From positions 372,001 through 436,000 of the forward strand of contig OY282382.1 in the NCBI GenBank assembly GCA_958295905.1: a DNA stretch of 64,000 bases, in the 5' to 3' direction. The notes under the pieces are model-generated. The model searched no databases. It saw only the letters and a list, made by a program, of their open reading frames with translations, and had not been told where the DNA came from. Position numbers and translations under genes: made by a program. Positions 51,473 through 60,392 of the stretch are shown here, in pieces (positions within the stretch are counted from its first letter, which is position 1; each line of letters starts with the position of its first letter). Source of the DNA: an uncultured Vicinamibacterales bacterium (GTDB lineage Bacteria > Acidobacteriota > Vicinamibacteria > Vicinamibacterales > UBA8438).

Positions 51473-52129
51473 TCAGCGCAGCCGGCGCAGGAAGTTTCCC
51501 AGGATGCGGAGACCGACGTCCGACGACTTCTCCGGGTGGAACTGCACGCCGCCGACCGCATTCTGCTCGACCGCCGCCGCGAACTCGAGCCCGTAACGGG
51601 TCGACCCCACGCAGCTCTCCGTGAGGGGGGCGGCGTAGGAATGCGTGAAGTAGACTTGGTCGCCCTCGTCGACGCCGTCCAGCAGCCACGAGCCGCGGGT
51701 GCGGTGCAGCGAGTTCCATCCCACGTGCGGCACCTTGAACGCGGCGCGGCCGCCGCCGTCGGTCCGGGGGGGGCTGCCGCCGGTTCCCGCCGGAGCGGCC
51801 TCCTCCCCGGTGATCAGGCTGCACCGGCCCGGCAGCAGCGCCAAGCCGGGGTGGCCGGGCGCCTCGGCGCTGCCGTCGAACAGCCACTGCATGCCGACGC
51901 AGATGCCGAGAAGCGGCCGCCCCCGCGCGATATGGCTCCGGATGGCGGCGCGCCAGTCGGCGTCGAGGGCCGAGGTGACCTCGAAGTTGCCGACGCCGGG
52001 CACGATGATGCCGGCCGCCCCCGCAAGGTCCGCCGGCGCCGCCGGGGTCGTCACCGGCGCCCCCAGGTGGGCCAGCGCCTTGCGCACCGACGTCAGGTTC
52101 CCGGCCCCGTAGTCAATCAACGCAATCAT
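51473..52129 (-). CDS. hisH: imidazole glycerol phosphate synthase, glutamine amidotransferase subunit
   Basis: A 218-residue class I amidotransferase that supplies ammonia from glutamine to HisF. The catalytic triad is visible: C77 in GICVGMQ, H198 and E200 in FHPEKSS. '[15 protein letters not shown]' opens the fold. An insert '[20 protein letters not shown]' around residue 108-127 is low complexity and unusual. Its upstream gap contains a duplicated hisB tail. Confidence 0.93.
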   Translation of the reverse strand: MIALIDYGAGNLTSVRKALAHLGAPVTTPAAPADLAGAAGIIVPGVGNFEVTSALDADWRAAIRSHIARGRPLLGICVGMQWLFDGSAEAPGHPGLALLPGRCSLITGEEAAPAGTGGSPPRTDGGGRAAFKVPHVGWNSLHRTRGSWLLDGVDEGDQVYFTHSYAAPLTESCVGSTRYGLEFAAAVEQNAVGGVQFHPEKSSDVGLRILGNFLRRLR

Positions 52130-52507
52130 CGCCCAACACCTTGCCGCCGGCCCGGCCCGCTCGGGAGCCGGCGCCCTCCCCAGGAGGCGGCGCCGTCTTC
52201 CACCGCGCAGACTCCCCGGCTACAACAACCCCTTCGTGCTCGGCAACTGCCGGGCCAGCCGGTCGTCCTTGCCGCACGCGACCCGGAGCGCCCGCGCGAA
52301 CGCCTTGAACAGCGCCTCGACCAGCAACGCAATCATCGCCCAACACCTTGCCGCCGGCCCGGCCTGCTCGGGAGGCGGCGCCGTCTTCCACCGCGCAGAC
52401 TCCCCGGCTACAACAACCCCTTCGTGCTCGGCAACTGCCGGGCCAGCCGGTCGTCCTTGTCGCACGCGACCCGGAGCGCCCGCGCGAACGCCTTGAACAG
52501 CGCCTCG
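52118..52507 (-). repeat. 207-base tandem duplication of the hisB-hisH junction
   Basis: CAACGCAATCATCGCCCAAC occurs at 52118 and 52325; each unit then carries 'CACCTTGCCGCCGGCCCGGC', 'CCGCGCAGACTCCCCGGC' and the hisB tail sequence up to 'GAACAGCGCCTCGACC'. One unit has about 20 extra bases (GAGCCGGCGCCCTCCCC part). The other contains the real hisB 3' end. Confidence 0.85.
52220..52336 (-). other. 38-codon fused frame between hisB and hisH
   Basis: The duplication joins the first four codons of hisH (MIAL) to the last ~33 codons of hisB ([18 protein letters not shown] ... PSTKGLL), ending with the duplicated hisB stop 91 bases before hisH. It differs from the real HisB tail by one residue (G for D). 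It is probably non-functional. Confidence 0.6.
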
Positions 52508-52995
52508 ACCTGGTGGTGGCTCGACCGGCCGTAGAGCACCTTGAGGTGCACGTTGGCCCGCGCCCCCTGGGCGAAGCCCTCGAAGAAGTCGTGCAGCAGC
52601 TCCGACTGCAGGTCGCCGACCCGCCTGACGCGCAGGCGCAGGTCCACCACCGCGTGGGGGCGCCCGCTGAGGTCGATGGCCGCGACGCCCAGGGTCTCGT
52701 CCATCGGCATGACGAAGTAGCCGGCGCGGTTGATGCCGCGCCGCGACCCGATCGCCTTCGCGACGGCCTCGCCGAGGGCTATCCCGACGTCCTCGACGGT
52801 GTGGTGCTGGTCGACGTCGAGGTCCCCCGCGGCGTCGATCCGCAGATCGAAGGCGCCGTGCCGCGCCACCAGCTCCAGCATGTGGTCGAGAAAGCGGATC
52901 CCGGTGCTGATCGCGTACCGGCCGCGCCCTTCGAGACCCAGCCGGATCGTGATCTGCGTCTCGGTGGTCCGCCGCTCGATCCGGGCGCGTCTCAT
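52408..52995 (-). CDS. hisB: imidazoleglycerol-phosphate dehydratase
   Basis: A 195-residue monofunctional IGP dehydratase. The manganese-binding His clusters are present: '[17 protein letters not shown]', '[18 protein letters not shown]', and '[19 protein letters not shown]'. It removes water from IGP to give imidazole acetol phosphate. The histidinol-phosphatase domain found in enterobacterial HisB is absent. It lies 61 bases after hisD. Confidence 0.94.
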   Translation of the reverse strand: MRRARIERRTTETQITIRLGLEGRGRYAISTGIRFLDHMLELVARHGAFDLRIDAAGDLDVDQHHTVEDVGIALGEAVAKAIGSRRGINRAGYFVMPMDETLGVAAIDLSGRPHAVVDLRLRVRRVGDLQSELLHDFFEGFAQGARANVHLKVLYGRSSHHQVEALFKAFARALRVACDKDDRLARQLPSTKGLL

Positions 52996-53056
52996 GGCCG
53001 CCGCACCCGGCCGGGACCGCCCGCCGCCCCGCGGCCACCGTTCCGCGGCGGCGTCG

Positions 53057-54298
53057 TCATCGGCTCCTCATGCGCACCCGGACCGACTCGGCGTGGGCGG
53101 TCAGCCCCTCCGCCTCGGCCAGGGTGAGAATGGTCGGGGCCAGGGTCTCCAGCCCCGCCTGCGTGATGCGCTGGGTGCTCTGCACGGACACGAAGTCCGA
53201 CGCGCTGAGCCCGCCGCGGAACCGCGCCGCCCCCCCCGTCGGCAGGACGTGGTTCGAGCCGGTCGCATAGTCGCCGGCCGCCTGCGCCGCGTGCGGGCCG
53301 ATGAAGACGGTGCCGGCGCGGGTCGTACGCGCCGCGACCTCTTCGTCGAGGCACACCAAGTGCTCCGGCGCGATGTCGTTGGCCAGCTCGATGGCCTCGT
53401 CGAGCGAGCCGGTGACCACGATGACCCCGTACCGCTCGATGGACGCCCGCGCGGGTCCGTCGGCGGGAAGCTGCGCCTCGACGCGCCGGGCGATGCGCGC
53501 GGCGAACCGGCGGTCGGGGGTCAGCACGATGGCGCGGGCGTCGGGGTCGTGCTCGGCCTGCGCGATCAGATCGGCGGCGATCCAGCGCGTCTCGCCCCGC
53601 ACCGCGACGATGACGATCTCAGTCGGACCGGCGTGGAAGTCGATGGGGCAGTCGGCCGACACCAGCGCCTTGGCGGCGGCGACCCAGGCGCTTCCCGGTC
53701 CGACGATCTTGTCCACCCGCGGGACGGTCGCGGTGCCGTAGGCGAGCGCGGCGACGGCGTGGGCGCCGCCGAGGCGGAACAGGCGGGTGACGCCGGCGAC
53801 GGCGGCCGCGGCGAGGGTCGCGGGGTCCGGGCGCGGGCAGACCACGATGACCTCGGGCACCCCCGCGACCCGGGCGGGGATCGCGGTCATCAGCAGCGAT
53901 GACGGCAGCGGGTAGCGTCCGGCGGGGACGTAGCAGCCGACCCGCTGGAGCGGGGTCACGCGCTGCTCGATCTCGACCCCCCCGGTGACCGTCGTCCGCC
54001 ATCCCCGCGGCAACTGCCGCCGCGTGACGCGGCGGATGTGGTTCGCCGATGTGCGCAGCGCCGCCCGCAGGTCGGCGGGGACGGCCCGCAACGCCGCCTT
54101 CGCCTCCGCCGGCGGAACCTCGACCGGACCGGCGAGGCCGTCGAACCGCCGCGCATAACGCAGCAGCGCCTCATCGCCCGAGCGGCGGACCGCGCCCACG
54201 ATCCGGGCGACCCGGCGGGTCAGGGCGGGGTCGACGTCCCGGCGCCGATCGATCAGGCGCCGGACGGCCGGGCGATCCGACGCGTCGATGATCTGCAT
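53057..54298 (-). CDS. hisD: histidinol dehydrogenase
   Basis: A 413-residue NAD- and zinc-dependent enzyme that oxidises histidinol to histidine in two steps. '[20 protein letters not shown]', '[19 protein letters not shown]' and 'GPTEIVIVA' form the NAD region. '[14 protein letters not shown]' and '[12 protein letters not shown]' carry zinc and catalytic Glu/His residues, and '[20 protein letters not shown]' the final His. ATG 54296-54298 overlaps the hisG stop by one base (TGATG). Confidence 0.94.
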   Translation of the reverse strand: MQIIDASDRPAVRRLIDRRRDVDPALTRRVARIVGAVRRSGDEALLRYARRFDGLAGPVEVPPAEAKAALRAVPADLRAALRTSANHIRRVTRRQLPRGWRTTVTGGVEIEQRVTPLQRVGCYVPAGRYPLPSSLLMTAIPARVAGVPEVIVVCPRPDPATLAAAAVAGVTRLFRLGGAHAVAALAYGTATVPRVDKIVGPGSAWVAAAKALVSADCPIDFHAGPTEIVIVAVRGETRWIAADLIAQAEHDPDARAIVLTPDRRFAARIARRVEAQLPADGPARASIERYGVIVVTGSLDEAIELANDIAPEHLVCLDEEVAARTTRAGTVFIGPHAAQAAGDYATGSNHVLPTGGAARFRGGLSASDFVSVQSTQRITQAGLETLAPTILTLAEAEGLTAHAESVRVRMRSR

Positions 54299-55188
54299 CA
54301 GAGGACGATCTTGTTCAGCGGGAACTCCACGATGCCCTCGGCCCGCGCCGCCTTCAGCTTCGGAATCAGCTCGCGCGCCGACGACTCCTCGATGATGGTG
54401 GAGACCGCGACCCACGCGTCGTCGCTGAGGGGGGCCACCGTCGGGTCGTGCAGGGCCGGCAGCAACCCGAGCACCTGGTCGAGCTCGGCGCGCCGGACGT
54501 TCAGCATCAGGCCGACCCGGCCCTGGGCCTCGATGGCCGCGCGCAGCAACAGGGCGATGTTCTCGATCTTGGTCCGCTTCCAGTCGTCCTCGAGGGCCGC
54601 GGGGTTCGCGATCAACTGGGGGTTGGACTCGATGACGGTATCGATGATGCGCAGCCGGTTGGCGCGCAGGGTCGAGCCGGTCTCGGTCGCCTCGACGATG
54701 GCGTCGGCGAGCAGCGGCGGCTTGACCTCCGTCGCCCCCCACGAGAACTCCACCTTCACCGGCACCTGCAGGCGTTCGAAGTACGCCTCGGTCACCCGCA
54801 CCAGCTCGGTCGCGATGGTGGCGCCGGCGAGGTCCTGCGGGGTGCGGTACTCCGAGTCCTCGGGGGCCGCCAGGACCCACCGGACCTTGCGGAAGCTCTG
54901 CTTCGAGTAGACGAGGTCCGCGACGTCGACGACCTCGCCGCCGGTGGAGGCATGATGCTCCGCGATCCAGTCCTGGCCGGTCAGCCCGGCGTCGAGCGCG
55001 GCGTCGGCGACGTAGCGGGCCATCTCCTGGGCCCGGATCAGCGTGCACTCGATCTCGGGGTCGTCGATCGCGGGAAAGTAGGAACGGGAACTGGTGTAGA
55101 TGTTGAAGCCCGAGTGCGCGAACAACTGGATCGTCGAGTCCTGCAGCGAACCCTTGGGGATACCGAGTCGCAGTTTCCTGTCAGCCAT
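54298..55188 (-). CDS. hisG: ATP phosphoribosyltransferase (long form)
   Basis: A 296-residue enzyme that joins ATP and PRPP in the first step of histidine synthesis. '[18 protein letters not shown]' opens domain I, '[13 protein letters not shown]' is the substrate loop, and '[19 protein letters not shown]' the PRPP site. The C-terminal ~75 residues ('[20 protein letters not shown]') are the regulatory ACT-like domain, so histidine feedback is expected and HisZ is not needed. It starts 19 bases after hisI. Confidence 0.94.
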   Translation of the reverse strand: MADRKLRLGIPKGSLQDSTIQLFAHSGFNIYTSSRSYFPAIDDPEIECTLIRAQEMARYVADAALDAGLTGQDWIAEHHASTGGEVVDVADLVYSKQSFRKVRWVLAAPEDSEYRTPQDLAGATIATELVRVTEAYFERLQVPVKVEFSWGATEVKPPLLADAIVEATETGSTLRANRLRIIDTVIESNPQLIANPAALEDDWKRTKIENIALLLRAAIEAQGRVGLMLNVRRAELDQVLGLLPALHDPTVAPLSDDAWVAVSTIIEESSARELIPKLKAARAEGIVEFPLNKIVL

Positions 55189-55207
55189 GTTCGATGCGTC
55201 AACCGTG

Positions 55208-55567
55208 TCAGCGGGGAGAAGGGGTCGCGCCCGGGCCGTCCGCGGGACGATCGAGCGGGCGGTACGCGCGGTAGAAGCAGGTCCGTTCGCCGGTATGGCA
55301 GACGTTGCCGTCACCGTTGCGCGTGACCCGCAGCAGCACCGTGTCGTCGTCGCAGTCGACGAGAATCTGCTGCACCGCGAGGGTGTTGCCCGACGTTTCG
55401 CCCTTCATCCACAGCTTGCCGCGGGTCCGGCTGAAGAACGTGGCGAAGCCCGAGCTGCGGGTCCGGTCCAGCGCCTCCTGGTTCATGAAGCCGACCATCA
55501 GGACCTCGTCGCTCGAGGCGTCCTGCACGACGGCGGGGATGAGTCCGTCCAGTTTCGAAAAGTCCAT
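55208..55567 (-). CDS. hisI: phosphoribosyl-AMP cyclohydrolase
   Basis: A 119-residue monofunctional cyclohydrolase that opens the ring of PR-AMP. '[12 protein letters not shown]', '[18 protein letters not shown]' and '[11 protein letters not shown]' with the zinc/magnesium ligands, then '[11 protein letters not shown]' with the two further Cys, are all present. HisE (PR-ATP pyrophosphatase) is not fused and not in the window. It is the first gene of the operon, 74 bases after an intrinsic terminator. Confidence 0.94.
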   Translation of the reverse strand: MDFSKLDGLIPAVVQDASSDEVLMVGFMNQEALDRTRSSGFATFFSRTRGKLWMKGETSGNTLAVQQILVDCDDDTVLLRVTRNGDGNVCHTGERTCFYRAYRPLDRPADGPGATPSPR

Positions 55568-55640
55568 GTCGTGTCCTGCCGCGCGCCGGCGGGCGGCTCC
55601 GTCCGCGGATCGTCGGCCTGATGCGTTCCCCGATGAGCTC

Positions 55641-55673
55641 AAAAAAAAAGCCCCGCCGGGTCGTCGGCGGGGC
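55641..55673 (-). terminator. intrinsic terminator in the his leader (possible attenuator)
   Basis: Read on the minus strand, GCCCCGCCG pairs perfectly with CGGCGGGGC (9 bp) around a 6-base loop and is followed directly by nine T. It sits between the candidate promoter at 55799-55827 and hisI. Upstream, GGGGCGG near 55741 on the same strand could pair with CCGCCCC in the 5' arm as an antiterminator. No His-rich leader peptide is visible, so the sensing mechanism is unknown. Confidence 0.75.
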
Positions 55674-55789
55674 GGTCGCATGCGTTGGGGTGACGGGCGG
55701 CCGCGCTACCTCACATGACATGCAGAGCCGGAGCCCGCCCCGCGGGGCAGTCCGCTGCAACAGAGTGATGGCCATGCCGCCGTACCATA

Positions 55790-56239
55790 TTGTGGAGTAC
55801 CCTATCCCACGCAGTCGGACGTGTCAAACGGATGCCGACCCCGGCCGGACGCACGCAGATCACCGCCCACGTCTGCGAGCAGGGCTGGTCGGCGATCGCC
55901 CAGTGGACCGGCGCGCCGCTGCAGCGGGTGCTCGAGGCGGCGGGCGGGGTGCAGCCGGGCGCGCGGTACGTGATGCTCGACACCGTCGACGGCTGGTACG
56001 AGGGCATCGACCTGTTCGAGGTCGCGCACTCGCAGACCATCCTCGCCTACGGCCTGAACGGCGGGGATCTACCGGTCGGCAACGGCGCGCCGCTGCGGCT
56101 CCGGGTCGAACGCCAGTGCGGGTACAAGAACCTGAAGTTCCTGAAGTCGATCCAGGTGGTCGACTCGATGGCCGGATTCGGCCAGGGCACCGGCGGCATC
56201 AACTCCGACTGGGGATTCCACTGGTACGCGGGTGTCTAG
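55790..56239 (+). pseudogene. 5'-truncated molybdopterin oxidoreductase
   Basis: The frame encodes the C-terminal part of a sulfite-oxidase-fold molybdopterin-binding protein: 'CEQGWSAIAQWTGAPL', 'SQTILAYGLNGGDLPV', 'GAPLRLRVERQCGYKNLKFL' and the terminal 'WGFHWYAG'. Homology begins abruptly at about codon 17, so the domain's first half, with the cofactor Cys, is missing. The TAG stop comes from the CTAG end of the family B element at 56236. It is likely non-functional. Confidence 0.7.
55799..55827 (-). promoter_or_regulatory. candidate his operon promoter
   Basis: A perfect -35 TTGACA (55822-55827, minus strand) is followed after 17 bases by TAGGGT (55799-55804). Transcription would start near 55792, giving a leader of about 225 bases that contains the terminator. 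The promoter overlaps the start of the truncated oxidoreductase frame on the other strand. Confidence 0.5.
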
Positions 56240-56370
56240 TGGTCCGTCACGTCATAAGGTTCCGACAGACGGACTTGAGTCGATGATGTGATTCTCCTGC
56301 ATGGGAGACCGTTCTTGGTTCGAGAAGAGTTCCCCGATAGTCCTAATGTTTATTTGTGGCTATGCACTAG
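56236..56370. mobile_element. MITE-like element, family B copy 2 (135 bp)
   Basis: Identical to 22280-22414 except for one base, with the same CTAGTG/CACTAG ends. It sits at the 3' end of the truncated oxidoreductase frame and supplies its stop codon. Confidence 0.8.
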
Positions 56371-56412
56371 CGCCTCGCCACGACTAAAAACAGGGTCGCC
56401 GGGGCACTCACT
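56367..56412. mobile_element. fragment of the 40904-type element, inverted
   Basis: From the shared CTAG, 'CGCCTCGCCACGACTAAAAA' and 'CAGGGTCGCCGGGGCACTCAC' are the reverse complement of the right end of the element at 40904-41033. The other end is missing, so one insertion interrupted or replaced another here. Confidence 0.6.
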
Positions 56413-56423
56413 GCCCGGCTGCA

Positions 56424-56595
56424 CAGGAGCATCCCACGCCGACGGCGTGTGACGGCCCGCCCCCGATTCGAGGGGTCGCCACCGCCTTGCCGACCGGCCG
56501 GCGCCGCGTGGGACCCACGATGCCGCACGTCCGGAGCCCGGGACCCGCCACGATTCCGCCTGCGCACGGCGGCGGCGGAGCGTGGGATGGTCCTG
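56424..56595. mobile_element. MITE-like element, family A copy 2 (172 bp)
   Basis: The inverted relative of 7606-7776, with ends CAGGAGCATCCCACGC and GCGTGGGATGGTCCTG. It is flanked by a perfect 9-base direct repeat CCGGCTGCA at 56415-56423 and 56596-56604, a target-site duplication. From 56605 to 56926 I see no gene or repeat. Confidence 0.8.
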
Positions 56596-56926
56596 CCGGC
56601 TGCACGGTTGCACGTCAGATTCGTGAGACGACCGCCCTGTCGCTGCCAGATTGGCGATTCCGATCCTGTTCCCGGTCTGATGCCCTCCGAACGGGCCTTT
56701 CAGGCTTCGACGCGATGGGGCGCCTCGGGGCCGCCCGCGCCGGATACCCCCCAACGGCACCGGCTCACTTTCTTGACGTGCACCCGGCTGCATGTTGACG
56801 CTCGCACGGGCGGCCAAGTGCCGATATGCTAGGGGACTGCTCTGTGGCAACGGAGCCGGCTTCTGCGGGTTGGTTGGACGAGAGAGGCGGAGCCCGGAGG
56901 CGGCGCTCCCGGGCTGGAACAACGGC

Positions 56927-59900
56927 ATGTACGACGACATGACATCGCGCGCACCGGGACATCCGTTCGAACCGTCTCCGCCGTGGCGTGGGGCGCCCGC
57001 TTCGGCCCGCCGGCGGGTGCGGATGCCCGCGGTGGTCCTCGCGGGGGCGGGGCTCATCGCCTCGGCCCCGCCCGCGGCGGGACAGGTGTCTCCCTCCGTC
57101 GTGGTCGCGCCGTTCACGAACGTGAGCCGGCAACCCGCCGATGACTGGATCGGCGCGGGCATCGCCGAGACGATCGCCGTCGATCTGCAGGACGCCGGAC
57201 TGGAGGTCGTCGGACACCGCGCCGCCGCGCCGCCACGCATCGGTCACCGCGGCGCCCGGCCCGGCTCCGGTCCCGCCGCCGCGCTCGACGCCTATCGCCG
57301 GCAGGGTGTCGCCTGGATGATCGACGGCACCCTGCAGCGGCTGGGAGACGCCCTGCGCATAACGACCCGGATCGTGGACGTCGAGACCGGCGCGGTCGAG
57401 TTCGGCACCCGTGTCGACGGCGGGATCGCCGACATCTTCGACATCCAGGACGAGGTCGCCGCGGTGCTTGCGGCCCGGCTTTCGACGGGTCCGAACGGCG
57501 GGTCTCAGCCGGGGGTGCGGCCCGCCCCGGCGAGACCCGCCCGGGATCGGCTTCCCCCGGAGCGGTTCGCGCCGGTCAGGCCCGCCCGGGATCGGTTCGC
57601 CCCGGCGAGGCCCGCCGCCCCGGCGGTCCGGCCCGCGCCCCCGCCGCCGCCCGGCGTCGGCGCGGTTCCCCCCGCGGTTTCCGAGATTCGGCCCGGGCGG
57701 CCCGTCAGCGGCGCACTGGCCTTCGGCGGCGGGTCCGCGTCCCCGCCCGCCCCGGCCCGGGACGCCGCCCGGCGGCCGTCCGGCGGCCGGGGAGGCGGGG
57801 GATTCGCCCCGACCCCCCTGGATCGTCCGAGCGCGGTCATCAAGCGGACCGTCACGCCGCCCGAGATCGACGGCCGGCTCGACGACTCGGTCTGGGAGAC
57901 CGCCACTCACCTCACGAACTTCATCCAGATCGCGCCGATCGAGGGCGCGCCGGGGTCGGAGGAGACCGAGGTGTGGATGGCCTATGACAGCGACAACCTC
58001 TACTTTGCATTCTACGCCCACTACACGCGGCCCGAGACCATGCGCATCAACCGGGCCGACCGCGAGGAGATCCGCGGCGACGACCGCATGTCGATCCTCT
58101 TCGACCCGTTCCTGGACCAGCAGCGCGCGTACCAGTTCGAGGTGAACGGCTACGGCGTGCAGGCCGACTCGCTCGTGAACGCCGACGGCAGCACCGGTTT
58201 CTCGCGGTCGAGCGGCAGCTCGTCGGCGACCCGCGGCGGCTCGCGGCGCGGCGGCAGCGGCATGAGCAGCTCGGGGCAGTTCGGCATCCGCGGCGACGAC
58301 TCGTGGAACGCCCTGTTCGACACCGGCGGCCGGGTCGTGGCGGACGGCTGGACGGCCGAGATGCGGATTCCGTTCAAGAGCCTGCGGTATCCGTCGCGCG
58401 GCCGGGGCCAGCCGCACCGCTGGGGCTTCCAGATCACCCGGATCATCCGGGACAAGTCGGAGGCGCAGTCGTGGTCGCCGATCTCGCGGGGCGTGGCCGG
58501 CCAGCTCACACAGTTCGGCGTGCTCGAGGGCCTGTCCGATCTGTCGCTGAGCCGCAACCTCGAGCTCCTGCCCGAGGTGACCGGGTTCCGGCTCGGCTCG
58601 CTCGACACCGACAGCGGCGAGTACTCCACCGACGACCCCACCGGGGAGATGGGATTCGGCGTCAAGTACGGGATCACCCCCAACTTGACCGCGGATTTCA
58701 CCATCAACCCCGACTTCTCCCAGATCGAGTCGGACCGGCCGCAGATCGAGACCAATCAGCGGTTCGCGCTGTTCTATCCCGAGCAGCGCCCGTTCTTCCT
58801 CGAGGGGCAGGAGATCTTCCAGACCGCGACGCCGCTGACCCTGGTGCACACCCGCACCATCGTCGACCCCCGCTTCGGCGGCAAGCTGACCGGCAAGGTG
58901 GGCCAAGCCACGCTGGGGGTCGTGGTGGCCGACGACGAGGCGGCGGGCCGTCTCGACGACACCGCGCATCCGCGGTACGGCACCACCGCGCAGACCGTCC
59001 TCGGACGCGCCCGCTACGACTTCTACGCCGAGTCGTATCTCGGCGCCGTCATGACGGCGAGGGAGTTCGGCGCCGACTACAACCGGGTGGCCGGGGTCGA
59101 CGGACGGTTCCGGCTGGGCCGGACCCACCGCTTGAGCTTCCTCGCGGCGGGGTCCGAGACGCGGGACGAGGCGGCCGGATCGATCTCCGGGCCGGCCATC
59201 GAGGCGGATTTCTCGAAGCAGGGGCGCAACCTCAGCTACAACGTCGCCTACAGCCGCATCGACCCCGATTTCGCCACCAACACCGGCTTCCTGCCGCGCA
59301 TCGATCTGCAGCAGACCAGCGGCACCGCGTCGTACCGGTGGTGGCCCGAGTCGACCATCATGACCTGGGGCCCCTCGGTGACCTATCTGCGCCTCTACGA
59401 CCACGCCGGCGTGCTGCAGGACGAGCAGGTCCAGGGCACCGCGAGCTTCTCGTTCCGCAACAACATGGCCATCACCGGCATGGTCAACCGCGACCTCGAG
59501 CGCTACGGGGCGATCGACTTCCGCAAGACCGGCTTCGGCTTCTTCGGGGTCATGAGCGCGCGCCTCCTCTCGATATACGGCGGCTACAACTTCGGTGACG
59601 GCATCTACTACGACCCCGACAACCCCTACATCGGGCGATCGACCGTCGGCAACGTCAACTTCCGCTTCCAGCCCACGTCCCGGCTGCGGACGGAGTTCAC
59701 CATGGTATCGAGCGACTTCGTCGATCCGGTGGCCGAGGCCGACATCTTCAACGTCAAGATATTCCGCACCCGCACCACCTACCAGTTCACCGACCGGCTG
59801 CTGGCGCGCTACATCCTGGAGCACAACACGGCGGCCGCGACCCTCGGCAACAACGTGCTCTTCACCTACCGCATCAACGCCGGCACCGTCGTCTTCATCG

Positions 59901-60019
59901 GCTACGACGACCGCTACCGGCAGGGCATGCAGATCGACGACCTGCTGTTCCCGACCGCCGAGCTGCTGCGCACGAACCGGGCCGTCTTCGGCAAGATCTC
60001 ATATCTTTTCCGGTACTGA
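56927..60019 (+). CDS. DUF5916 / CBM9-like exported protein with N-terminal TolB-like domain
   Basis: A 1030-residue exported protein. After a signal region (about 30-50) an N-terminal domain 'VVVAPFTNVSRQPADDWIGA' to 'RITTRIVDVETGAVEF' resembles the TolB-like domain of adenylate-cyclase-type sensors. Residues about 180-295 are Pro/Arg/Gly-rich repeats (ARPARDR units). Residues about 305-440 are a CBM9-like sugar-binding fold ('PPEIDGRLDDSVWETATHLT'), and the rest is a DUF5916 region of beta strands ending in Phe-Arg-Tyr (SYLFRY), like an outer-membrane barrel. The substrate is unknown. ATG 56927 is chosen with no clear ribosome site; ATG 56939 is possible. Confidence 0.8.
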   Translation: MYDDMTSRAPGHPFEPSPPWRGAPASARRRVRMPAVVLAGAGLIASAPPAAGQVSPSVVVAPFTNVSRQPADDWIGAGIAETIAVDLQDAGLEVVGHRAAAPPRIGHRGARPGSGPAAALDAYRRQGVAWMIDGTLQRLGDALRITTRIVDVETGAVEFGTRVDGGIADIFDIQDEVAAVLAARLSTGPNGGSQPGVRPAPARPARDRLPPERFAPVRPARDRFAPARPAAPAVRPAPPPPPGVGAVPPAVSEIRPGRPVSGALAFGGGSASPPAPARDAARRPSGGRGGGGFAPTPLDRPSAVIKRTVTPPEIDGRLDDSVWETATHLTNFIQIAPIEGAPGSEETEVWMAYDSDNLYFAFYAHYTRPETMRINRADREEIRGDDRMSILFDPFLDQQRAYQFEVNGYGVQADSLVNADGSTGFSRSSGSSSATRGGSRRGGSGMSSSGQFGIRGDDSWNALFDTGGRVVADGWTAEMRIPFKSLRYPSRGRGQPHRWGFQITRIIRDKSEAQSWSPISRGVAGQLTQFGVLEGLSDLSLSRNLELLPEVTGFRLGSLDTDSGEYSTDDPTGEMGFGVKYGITPNLTADFTINPDFSQIESDRPQIETNQRFALFYPEQRPFFLEGQEIFQTATPLTLVHTRTIVDPRFGGKLTGKVGQATLGVVVADDEAAGRLDDTAHPRYGTTAQTVLGRARYDFYAESYLGAVMTAREFGADYNRVAGVDGRFRLGRTHRLSFLAAGSETRDEAAGSISGPAIEADFSKQGRNLSYNVAYSRIDPDFATNTGFLPRIDLQQTSGTASYRWWPESTIMTWGPSVTYLRLYDHAGVLQDEQVQGTASFSFRNNMAITGMVNRDLERYGAIDFRKTGFGFFGVMSARLLSIYGGYNFGDGIYYDPDNPYIGRSTVGNVNFRFQPTSRLRTEFTMVSSDFVDPVAEADIFNVKIFRTRTTYQFTDRLLARYILEHNTAAATLGNNVLFTYRINAGTVVFIGYDDRYRQGMQIDDLLFPTAELLRTNRAVFGKISYLFRY

Positions 60020-60392
60020 TCGGCGCGCGTGCGACGGCCGCCCGCCTCCCGAGCCGCCCACCGAGATCGACCACTTCCGTCTTCGCGGGCGGGGAAGGCC
60101 GGGGGACGACAGGTCGAGCCGTCCCGCCAGCTCGACGCTCGTCGCCCGCCCGTCCGGTTGCGGCAGCGCGGACAACCGGCGATCCAGACCGTCGAGCCGC
60201 GGCGGCCGGTCCTCGGCGCGCGCCCCGGCCGCCCCGTTTCTTCGTCGAGCCGTACCGTCCGCCTGACGGAATCACTGGAGCTATTTTTATTATAAGCAAT
60301 ATCAGGATTAAAAGTTTATAAAACAAACACATTAAGCCAATGAAATGATTTAGATATTGCCAGTTTCAGAAAAATGCTGTTATCGTGAGTGC
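60020..60392. other. intergenic region with a sharp AT-rich segment
   Basis: 60020-60280 is ordinary GC-rich DNA without a gene. 60283-60375 turns abruptly AT-rich ('CTATTTTTATTATAAGCAAT' onward) and leads into the aminotransferase promoter. It may be an UP element or regulator-binding region. No family repeat is present. Confidence 0.5.
60357..60386 (+). promoter_or_regulatory. promoter of the aminotransferase gene
   Basis: TTGCCA (60357-60362) and TATCGT (60381-60386) are spaced by 18 bases. The -10 ends six bases before ATG 60393, so the mRNA would be leaderless. The AT-rich DNA upstream could bind the polymerase alpha subunit. Confidence 0.5.

Noticed and set aside
55681-55760. A tRNA-like or riboswitch structure upstream of the his terminator
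   Set aside because: No T-loop consensus, CCA end or T-box motif could be found; only the terminator hairpin is supported.
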